Of a DNA stretch of 64,000 nucleotides, positions 55,810 through 64,000 are shown one piece after another. The stretch lies in assembly GCA_963930645.1 (NCBI GenBank), contig OZ005654.1, positions 39,982,686 to 40,046,685 of the forward strand, in the 5' to 3' direction. The stretch is from Salticus scenicus. Taxonomy: Eukaryota > Arthropoda > Arachnida > Araneae > Salticidae. Under the pieces are notes generated by a model. It searched no databases and was not told where the DNA came from. It worked only from the letters and a program-made list of their open reading frames with translations. The position numbers were made by a program, and so were the translations under genes. Position 1 is the stretch's first letter. The number at the start of each line of letters is the position of its first letter.

Positions 55810-56765
55810 TCGGCTGACACTAATAAAAAAATTAGTCCACAACTTTCGGACACTCTTTATCTGTACTATTAAAAAAAATTGCCCTCAGCTTTCAGACAGT
55901 CTTTATCTGCAATTTACGGACATTTTTTGCCCGCGACAATGCGCTACCGATGTATGATGTCTTAGATGCTCTCTGGTAGGAACTCTAGAGCCCCCTATAG
56001 GTGCCTTGGTAGGAACACACAAAACAGTGCTTAACAATGGTGACCTAGGGAGCCTAGATCTCCTTTGATAGGCAGCGTTATGAGTGTATTCTTTTCTCCT
56101 GTTACTTGTTACTGAGATTCTACAGGAATGTAATAAAGTGCTAATTTCATTTAAACTGCTCCAAAACTTCTCCTCCACTTCAAAATTCACTTATAAAAAT
56201 TTCTGTATCAAAACTAAAACTAATACTTTTATTATTTATATTGTGTTGTGTCAAACAATGCTATAAAATATTTAATTGAATGAGTTCAACTTATTATTTT
56301 ACATTGTTTATACTACATTGTTCTGTAGTAAAATTGTATTTGTGTATTATTGCACAAGATCACCACTGTTGTTAAATTCTCAATATGCGTTATAAATCTC
56401 TGAATTCATTTAAAAAGTACAATGACAATGACTACCTTAATCTTTTATACCCAAGACCTTTTTTTATATCTGTTTAATACATGTTATACATATATATTTA
56501 ACAAGTCACATAATTAACTCGTTTAATATAAGCAAAAGAAGACATTCTCTAAATTGATACTAATTTACTGCTATATTTTATACCCTTTCATGAATTTTCA
56601 GTAACAGAATAACATATAATTATTATCCTTTCATTATGTTTCATGAAATATAATAACATTAAAATGTACTTCAAACAATTACACTTATAAATCTCAATAT
56701 CCAAATTTTAAGGTGAGTGAAAATGAATAATAAAATGCTACATATTCTATTATAAATAAGAAATC
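55810..56765. other. No recognisable gene
   Basis: AT-rich. At its right edge AATAAA occurs on the minus strand at 56766-56775, about 135 bp after the stop of the gene to the right, and is a likely polyadenylation signal. Confidence 0.45.
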
Positions 56766-56907
56766 TTTATTTATTGTATAACTTAATCCATTGTACAGAG
56801 ATTTTTTAATAAAAAATTCATCTTGAATAAATGCACAATACATGAACGAATACTGGGAGGAGGGAAATCAAACAATATATACACTGAAAAATCTGTCTCA
56901 ACTGATG

Positions 56908-57032
56908 CTAACGATAGTATGAGTCTCTGGAAAAATATGTAGGTGGACGTAGCCTAGAAAATAGGTCTAATGGTGTAAGAGGGAAAAATGGTAATATACC
57001 TGCAGGAAGAGGCCTTCGGTCTCCAAACAAGT
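56908..57032 (-). CDS. Unidentified gene, last exon
   Basis: Only one frame after the acceptor is free of early stops; it reads LFGDRRPLPAGILPFFPLTP and ends RDSYYR with TAG. Confidence 0.5.
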
Positions 57033-60000
57033 CTATAAGGAAAGAGAAACACAGTTTTTATATTTACTAGGGAAAAAAGAAAAATCAAAATAAAGGCGAG
57101 TTTAAATACAGTTGAAGATCTTTAATCTGCACACCTTGGTTCTAGAACTTGTGCAATTAGGGTGCATCCATTAATTACGTGAGATGTTCAGGGGGAAGGG
57201 GGTTGAGCCCAATCTCACGTGGGGGGCAAATATCACGTAATTTTTTTCCCCACAAAAAACTGTAAAATTGAAGTTAAATTCAAGTAAAACATGTTTCTTG
57301 ACTTAGATATGGCAAAATCTGACACAATAATATTTACCGTGGCTATCTGAACACCGCAAAGCAGTACAGTAGCCTTTCAATTGTTTTAGGCACCACCGGC
57401 TAGCCACACGCATGACTCAACAAACGCTGCAGCGTACATAAAAATAATAAAGTAAATCGTGTTTTTTGAAATAAATCCAATGCATTTACAGTAAAAGTAT
57501 GAATTTTGAAAAATCTCATGTGAGATGGGGGGAGGGGGGGTCGAGCCAAATCTCACCAGCGGAGACAGGGGGTTCAAAAAATCGTCAAAACCGCCTCACA
57601 TAATGGATGCCCCCTTATAGATTTTTGAAAATTATAGATCAATGATGCCATTTCCTTGCTGTATGAATTAGTATAATGTACATAAAACAATAAACTTTAT
57701 TTAATGAAGCTAGGATTAGAATTGCTTGTTTTTATATAATGTAATGAAGGTAATAAATATATAAAACAATAAAATTTATTTAATGAAGTAGAAGCAATGT
57801 ATAGTTTAAACCCTTAAATGAGTAATTCATTAAAAAAAACTGTACTCCTGCTTCTGGACTGTGCAGTATGCAGACAGATACTTGCAATGTGATTAGTTTG
57901 ATGCAGTTTTTAATGACTGCATTGTAGATCTTATCCTCAAAACAATTGCTGCTATAAATTTTTCCTTAAATAGTTTTGTGTATCATTTGAAATACCACCC
58001 TAAGAAAACATTTACACTAATGATCCTTAAACATCTGTGAAAATACACAATCCCACCGACGCGTATGATGTCATTCTTTTCAACCAATGAGCAATGCTGT
58101 TACTTGCATATGTGTTTTATTTGATCATTAATTGAATATTATTCAAACAATGTTCTGATTTGCTAAAAAAGTATAAGACAATAAAAGTATAATTAATTTT
58201 TTTTTCCTTTTAAAATTAATTATGTATATCTAAATTAAATTTTACACTCTTTTTTTTTTTTTTTTCATTTTAGTATGTGAATTAACATCATATTTTCTCA
58301 TATACATCCAAAATGTCAGATTTTCGTTACTGCAAAAGTATTTGTTTACATTTGCAAAGTGAATGCAGATTATAAATCCTCAACTGTACTACATATTTCA
58401 GCTTATTATGCACTCTTTTAACGCAAAGATTTAAAAAAAAAATTACAAGTGTTATATGTCAGATATAAAAATAAGGAAAAGATGAGCATAAATGAATTAG
58501 ATTTTTACATGTACCTAAATGCTGTTTATTTAAAAGAAATAACACAACTTATAAATTTTCACTATTGAATCACATAAAATGTTCATCATATTCATCTTGC
58601 ATTATATCTTCTAGCACAGGGGTGGTCAACCCGCGGCCCACTGCGTAGTTTCTTGCGGCCCACACGGAGACTAACGATATTTAAAGTTTCAAAGCTTTGG
58701 TTAACGGATCAAAAATTAATAAATACGATTTGACTTTTCGAAGTGAAAATACTTTTCAACGATTATGATAGCTAAAGAAATGTTGTAATGAACTGAACTA
58801 TTATTAGATCCATTATTCATTCTTTTTATTATAGTTTTAATATACACTCATAAATTTTTCATACCATTGTTAATTTATGAATGAAAATAATTTAAATTAA
58901 TGTATTCTGCTCCGAATTTTCACCCTACCCTTCCTTGAAAAAAGTATATACATACATAAATTATATACTCACAAACATATATACACATATGCATATGTAC
59001 AGTCATGAAATAATAATAATACTTTTCTTTCCCGACTTATTTCACCGTAAATTATCAGCTAATTTATGGCGAAATTTGTCGGGAAAGGAGGGGGGGGGGG
59101 CCTATTTATGACTGTACATATGGTGCGGCCAGAACGAATAAAATACATTTCTAATGCGGCCCACTAAATGTTTTGGATTGGACAGGCCTGTTCTAGCACA
59201 TCATCCAATTCTGTTCTTCCATTTTCAGCATCACTATTACTCTCATCCATAAGTAAATAATCTTCTGTTTGCAGCTTTAAAAATGGGAAGATTTCTACCC
59301 CAAAGTAAGAAAATTTAAAAGCTGTATTTCTAAATTGTTTTAATTTAAACCCATTTTATTCTTAATACAAAATAAAATATCTATTATTTTATAGCAAGTT
59401 TTGAATAAAATAATAGCTTATGGTACTTCCAACCAATCAATGGAGGCAGACAGAAACAGAAATCACATTTCCCCTCTCTCAAAGAAGTATTCAGAAACTA
59501 CGAGAACTCTGTAGAACAATCTGCCGTGGTGATTCATATGTAGGAGAGGGATTTTACCAGAAAAGATGGCTGCTAGTAGAAATGGAATCTTTCATATGTA
59601 TTTTTTGCAATTTTGAAGTGAAAACTTAATTTTTCAAGTTATTTTAAAGGGGAAAATATCAAAGTTAATACACACATTACAATGAATATATAGGAAAGTT
59701 AAAATTACTTATGAAAAATGAATTAAGATTTTGAATAATAAAAAAAATCGTTAATTACAAATTTTACATTTAAAACAAAAGTTAATTTTGTGAAATTGTC
59801 CTAATTTATTTTTGATAATAAAATATTTTATTATGTTAGCTATCTGGTTCATGAAAAGGTGCAATAATCATAATATGAGGACAATTGGGAAATTAATTTA
59901 CATTTAAAAAAATGTTATTGAAATAAGTTAAATTTTTATATTAGGAATATTTTAAATTTTTAATAATGGGAAAGGTTAAACAATTTTAAGCATAACACTA

Positions 60001-61698
60001 AGAGGGAACGGTGGTCAAGAATGAATTATTTTGTTTAGAAATCAAGACATCAAGGAAATAGAGTTGTTTTCAATTTCAAAGCAAGAATGAACTGAATCTC
60101 TTAAAAGAAGTAAACTAGAAAGTTCAATGTTTAAAAATAAGTACAAACATATCACCAGTAATACCCAAACACCATTTAAAAAATTAATGCATAACAAAAA
60201 GGTTTTTTTTTTTTTTCCCATAATAATGCACAATTGTAAAGAAGGATAAGTGGATTTCCTGTCTCGCGGCCTGCAATTTGAGAATACACAACTGCAAACA
60301 AAGACAGTTTTCATAACACAGAAATAGAACAAAAGGAACCTTTTTCCCAAACAATTCAATGCCCTTTAAATAGGAACATTAGAGAAGAAAAATAAAGTGC
60401 TTTTTCTTCTGGACTATAAAATGATTCGAGTTTCAATCAAATATTGTGCGAGGGTCATTTCAAAAATAATGCACACAATATGTTTTACTAACATGTTTAT
60501 TTGGTTGGCAATATTTGTTTACAGGCCTTCAATGCACCCCTACCCTTCAACACTGACAATACCCAAGACTACTTATAAAGTCATTTCAAACTCACATTAA
60601 TAAAAATCCAAACAAGCTATCGTTGAAAGCAAAACACCCACTGCTTCCTCAAAGTTCGACTAATAACTGATCTAGCTTTAACTTTTTCTGTCTCAATCTC
60701 ACCACAGCTGCACCACCTTATGCATTACATTCTAAATGACCCTCATATTTTGGTATTTCAGTTCAAATTTTCACAGCTGATATTTAAATTATTTTTATTA
60801 TATTAGCTGCATCGGAATTTTTCAAATATATGTCAACATGTAAAATATATTTATAGAATTTTGAAAAATACAACCTTTTACTATCTTCACGTTCATCTCT
60901 GGTAGACTAGTTTCATCTATACTAGTGCTCATATATACTATATTCATACTATATTATACTATACTCATCTATACTAGTTTCATATATAAAATACCATACA
61001 CTAACGAACAAGAAAAAGAAAAGTGTTATATAGGAGAAACAAAAAGAAAAATAAAGACCCGTATCAAAGAACATAAACATGATATAAAAACAGGTAAATT
61101 AACCACAGCCTTAACCCAAGTAAACAAAAAAGAAGAAATTAATATTAAATTCGATGAAGTAAGAAAGTTGGCCAACTACCACAACCACGGATACGCAGCG
61201 ATCAGGGAGTCTGTAGAAATTTTGGCAAATTCTGACAGTTGTAATGGCAACGATGGAGCTATCCTTAATCGTCAATGGCGCAAAGTCTTTAAAAGAACAA
61301 GAAGACAGGAAAACTACAGTTTCGAACACCAACAAGGTAGTGACCAAGCTGGGGCGCCCCAGATGAAACTAGTCTACCAGAGATGAACGTGAAGATAGTA
61401 AAAGGTTGTATTTTTCAAAATTCTATAAATTAAATTGCTTCATGGATTAATTATTTCAAGTATGTAAAATATATATTACTTGAAATTATTATTTTTTATT
61501 CAAAAATATCTTTAAATCCAGATAAACTCTCATAATTTTTTTTTATTCTAAAATAAATAAATATGTACAAAGTAAAGTATCAGTAACTATTTTACCTCTA
61601 TTTCCAATACCGTTGATTAGAACATCACGCAATCCAGAATCTTCGATTTTTCTAAATATGAATTTTTTACATTTTTTCACATACGTGTGTTTATACAT
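56908..61698 (-). CDS. Unidentified gene, last two exons
   Basis: Exon 61596-61698 (acceptor TTTTTTACAG; 34 codons plus one base; donor GTAAAA) joins exon 56908-57032 (acceptor TTTCCTTATAG; two bases plus 40 codons and TAG) in phase, giving NGIGNR, a GAC codon, then LFGDRRPLPAG. The protein part is basic at first (KHTYVKKCKKFIFRK) and proline/aromatic rich at the end (FFPLTPLDLFSRLRPP, RDSYYR). I recognise no family. Minus-strand AATAAA at 56766-56775 fits a 3' end. An upstream part must lie right of 61698. Short exons in an AT-rich genome can arise by chance; the phase match and coding-like composition are the support. Confidence 0.5.
57160..57614. mobile_element. PIF/Harbinger-type MITE (455 bp)
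   Basis: Ends GGGTGCATCCATTAATTACG and CATAATGGATGCCCCC, with TTA on both sides (3-bp duplication typical of PIF/Harbinger). Internal inverted AATCTCA-GTGAGAT segments. It lies in the intron of the unidentified gene, 127 bp from the last exon. Confidence 0.7.
57616..58569. other. Intron, no recognisable content
   Basis: AT-rich; nothing supported. Confidence 0.35.
58570..59264 (-). pseudogene. Candidate alternative last exon split by a hAT MITE
   Basis: Minus strand: acceptor GCTGCAAACAG right of 59264, then an acidic frame DYLLMDESNSDAENGRTELD and DVLE, interrupted at 59190 by the MITE. Removing the MITE and one 8-bp duplication copy, the frame goes on DIMQDEYDEHFM and TGA (58570). The phase (two bases first) fits the donor of exon 61596-61698. 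With the MITE in place the frame reads QACPIQNI and stops. AATAAA lies about 35 bp after the old stop. The acceptor has a poor pyrimidine tract, so this may be cryptic or unrelated. Confidence 0.4.
58617..59190. mobile_element. hAT MITE (574 bp)
   Basis: Ends CAGGGGTGGTCAACC and GGATTGGACAGGCCTG, perfect 8-bp duplication TTCTAGCA (58609-58616 and 59191-59198). CGCGGCCCACT and TGCGGCCCAC repeats are subterminal. Confidence 0.9.
59265..60848. other. Intron, no recognisable content
   Basis: AT-rich. An open plus-strand frame at 59420-59629 and a minus frame at 60042-60359 lack homology or splice support. Confidence 0.35.
60979..61386 (+). pseudogene. Penelope GIY-YIG endonuclease domain, open frame
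   Basis: FIYKIPYTNEQEKEKCYIGE, then KRKIKTRIKEHKHDIKTG (catalytic Arg region and Glu-His block), LTTALTQVNKKEEINIKFDE, RKLANYHNHGYAAIRESVE and a W-containing tail. The frame is uninterrupted, unlike the copies at 21 and 42-43 kb. The reverse transcriptase that should precede it is absent, so it cannot act alone. The CxxC pair seen before YIG in many Penelope nucleases is replaced by IPYTNEQ. Confidence 0.8.
61336..61378 (+). ncRNA. Hammerhead-like motif with swapped core pair
   Basis: Stem I GGTA/TACC; core GTGACCA; stem II CTGGGGC/GCCCCAG; GAAAC, loop TA, GTC. Against the CUGANGA consensus, position 3 is G and position 8 is C, so the pair they form is kept but reversed. Coincidence is possible. 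Confidence 0.4.
61596..61698 (-). CDS. Unidentified gene, penultimate exon
   Basis: Reads MYKHTYVKKCKKFIFRKIED then SGLRDVLINGIGNR. The first codon is ATG right after the acceptor, so this could be a start or internal Met. Confidence 0.5.
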
Positions 61699-61699
61699 C

Positions 61700-62200
61700 T
61701 GTAAAAAACAAAATAAAGGAGTTAAAAAAATATATTACATTACAATTATAAGTATTAAACAAATTTTCGATTAGATATCTCTATTACTGTTCTACCACAG
61801 ATCCTATGGAATTTGGCAAGCAGTTAATAAAGATGGATCTGAAGTTAATTTACTGTGCATTTTTGATTTATTCCAATACCTATTACCTGATTGTGCTTAA
61901 AAATTTGCTTTGTAATAATTTTATTTACAAGATTTTTATCTTAAATATTTTGATTGATTTATTTCAATTAATTAAATATTCTAATAAATTTTCATTTAAT
62001 TTTTATTGTCTGCAAATTAATTTTAATAAAAGACAGTAAAATATAACTACTTTTTATTGTCTGCAAATTACACATCGAATAAACCTATTGTAATATAAAA
62101 ATAAATCTGACATTTTATTTACATTATTTTTAATACACAGTAAAAAAAAAAAAAAAACGAAGAATATTTAAGTTTTCAGTTAAAAAAACAGTATAATCTC
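61700..62200. other. No recognisable content
   Basis: AT-rich sequence upstream (minus sense) of exon 61596-61698; no further exon found. Confidence 0.35.
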
Positions 62201-62202
62201 AA

Positions 62203-63201
62203 TTTTTATGCCAACATGTCAAGAACAAAAAGAGGAGTATTCAAAAAAATTAAGAGGAGCATTTTGCCTATTTAGTGGAGCATTTTTTTTTTTTTTTTTT
62301 TTTTTAATTAAACAAAAAACTTAACACACACAATTGGTATAATTTAAAAATGCATATACTGAACTAATTTTTACTTATGAAATTGCCAGAGGGCAATTAT
62401 GTTCTATCAAAAACTTAGTAAAAAGAGCTTCAGCTCAAATTACATTCAAACTTGTGGCTGAATTTACATCTGAACAAAAATCCAAAGTATTACTATTATC
62501 TTTGGCCGTTGCATACTTTATGTGTTTTACCGTTTCACAATGATGCCGGCAATCTTCTCTTCCAACATGCGGTACTAAAAAATCAGTACAACACGCTGTG
62601 CAATAAGCGTGATACAGAGATAGTTTTGATTTCTTTAACACTGGCCAAGTTGTCTCATAGTATTTAATAAAAGTCTGCACATGTTTTCTTTTACCCAATG
62701 ACATTTTATCTTGTTTAATACACAAACGCTAACATTGAAGCATGCAACTCAACTCCGTTCAAACTCCAAATCATTGCTTCCCCTTCCCGCTATCCTACCA
62801 TACCGATCGCACATTCGCATGTGGGAGAATCCTCCTTGCGCCACGACTGAAGAATATATGCATGCGCTAAAACAGAAGGAGAGGCATTGCCGCTTTCCTC
62901 CACTCGCTCCATGAAAGAGTACGGGAAATCGAAAGTTCGCTTGCTCGGCTCGCATTACGCAGCTGATCGTTCTGTTCTTGGCATGCAGTACGATAAACAT
63001 TTAGCAGTAAGTCAGTAGGCACGGTGCAGCGATCTTCGATTTTTAGCTTTATTAAAACTTTACGTTCGTTTTTCTGAAAAATATTGAATCTATATGACTT
63101 TGAGAAATATTTGCGGAGCAAATAGAGCGTTTCATGGAGTGTGCTGAGTCGTCATATTTTGCGAAGCAACTCCGGTGAAAGCGGAGATGTTCGCAACCCT
63201 G
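62203..63201 (-). mobile_element. hAT element, copy 2 of the 34736 family
   Basis: Right end (minus 5' end) reads CAGGGTTGCGAACATCTCCG; the same GC-rich leader and zinc-finger exon follow. The left end (ATGCCAACATGTCAAG) has lost its CAGGGT. TAAATA follows the intact end, but no matching duplication is seen at the left. Confidence 0.8.
62380..62706 (-). pseudogene. hAT transposase N-terminal fragment, copy 2
   Basis: MSLGKRKHVQTFIKYYETTW, finger CTACCTDFLVPHVGREDCRH, then past stops AEALFTKFLIEHNCPLA, which matches the start of the catalytic body of the 52421 element. This shows the normal order finger then body, which the 52421 element lacks. Confidence 0.75.
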
Positions 63202-63207
63202 TAAATA

Positions 63208-64000
63208 CACAATCAAATTGTAGTCAGTAACAGTATCTATCAAATCCTAATAAATTCATTTTATGTTGCATGCCTGTTTCTTAGTTTATCCTGGATAATT
63301 TAAATACAAATAAAACTCTTTTAATGCTTTCAGTCCCATAAGTTTTATTTATTTATTTTATTTCCACCTAAAACTCCCACTTATTGCAAATGAATGCCAT
63401 AATAATCCACATACATTTTTACACTGAAATATATATATTTAAGATGACTATCCAAAATGCTCAAAGACTTGTTGATGAATGAAAGGATGTTTTACTTGAT
63501 TCTGATAAAGATGTCAAAATAAATTTCAATTTTACAGCAAATTTAAGTGAATTAATGGTTTCCAATACTTTATTTTATTTTATAAACTGTATTTTAACAA
63601 ATATTTCCTTAAAAATTTTGGCATTTTTATATTTATTAAAAAGTTATGATCAATGACAGTTGAGTACAACTAAACACCTGTTGGTTGCTGTATTGGTTTA
63701 CTAGTACTCGCATATTCAAACAGTCTATTATGACTTGTGAGACACATTTCTAAAACTAAATACAGTACTTATTGTTTCATGTAAATAAAAAATAAATATT
63801 TGAAAATGTAAAACAGGTTTATCTGAAAAAAAAAAAATCCTTGAGTTTTTCCTTTTTTTTAAATTAAAATCAGAGATGAGATTTTTCAGCTTTTCAGCTG
63901 AATTTAGCTTTTTTGTACATTTAGCTTTTTTTTTTTTTTTTTTTTTTAATTTTTCAGCATTTTTTATGCTTCTGATGTGTATTTGTTCTTTTTTTAAACA
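63208..64000. other. No recognisable gene
   Basis: AT-rich. A short frame from 63444 (MTIQNAQRLVDE, stop, KDVLLDSDKDVK) looks faintly coding but has no support. Confidence 0.3.

Larger units (their letters stand above)
60849..61430 (+). mobile_element. Penelope-like element fragment with 70-bp inverted ends
   Basis: 60849-60918 and 61361-61430 are inverted copies with near identity (ATAGAATTTTGAAAAATACA to GTTTCATCT). Between them is an open GIY-YIG frame. It sits in the intron of the unidentified gene, 166 bp from exon 61596-61698. Confidence 0.82.

Noticed and set aside
63444..63560. Gene fragment starting MTIQNAQRLVDE
   Set aside because: A stop after 12 codons, AT-rich continuation, no splice signals and no family match.
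1..64000. CRISPR array, bacterial operon or phage content
   Set aside because: No regularly spaced direct repeats; the genes are spliced animal genes and the repeats are eukaryotic transposons.

Overview
The window is an AT-rich animal nuclear sequence. Its genes are split by introns of 2.4 to 10.5 kb with GT/AG borders, and it is dense in transposon remnants. Two conserved metazoan enzymes, EN(+) Penelope-like elements, Jockey-type RT, many hAT and Tc1/mariner elements and long low-GC introns point to an arthropod. An arachnid, spider-like, is my guess from the look of the dispersed repeats; that is inference.

Genes. (1) Two internal exons of an omega-amidase (NIT2) gene lie at 1-4.6 kb on the minus strand; the gene runs off the left edge. 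(2) A complete five-exon methylthioribose-1-phosphate isomerase gene (MRI1, 359 aa) lies at 25.6-49.3 kb on the plus strand. Both enzymes serve methionine salvage, and the genes are transcribed divergently from a 21-kb interval made mostly of repeats, with a CTCF-like motif near 12.8 kb. (3) The 3' end of an unidentified minus-strand gene lies at 56.9-61.7 kb. Two of its exons join in phase, and a possible alternative last exon is interrupted by a hAT MITE.

Layout. 0-5 kb: NIT2 intron with diverged repeats and a MITE. 5.4-11.7 kb: dispersed repeats, a palindrome with two tRNA-like modules, a hAT MITE, a dead Tc1-type element and a 5-bp-TSD element. 15.0-16.5 kb: a hAT element carrying two oppositely oriented copies of a second hAT MITE. 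18.2-23.0 kb: repeat array, Penelope fragment, MITEs and a TIR element with its own short exon. 25.6-49.3 kb: MRI1, whose introns 2 and 4 are nested transposons. 51.3-55.8 kb: Jockey fragment and a rearranged hAT element. 57-63.2 kb: last gene with transposons in its intron, then another Penelope fragment and a second copy of a hAT family.

Most notable: a hammerhead-ribozyme fold at 32125-32176 in a Penelope-derived palindrome, with weaker relatives at three other Penelope ends; hAT-like elements with CAG...CTG ends and perfect 6-bp (not 8-bp) target duplications; a hAT element with an internally inverted transposase; and a MITE insertion that appears to rewrite a protein C-terminus.
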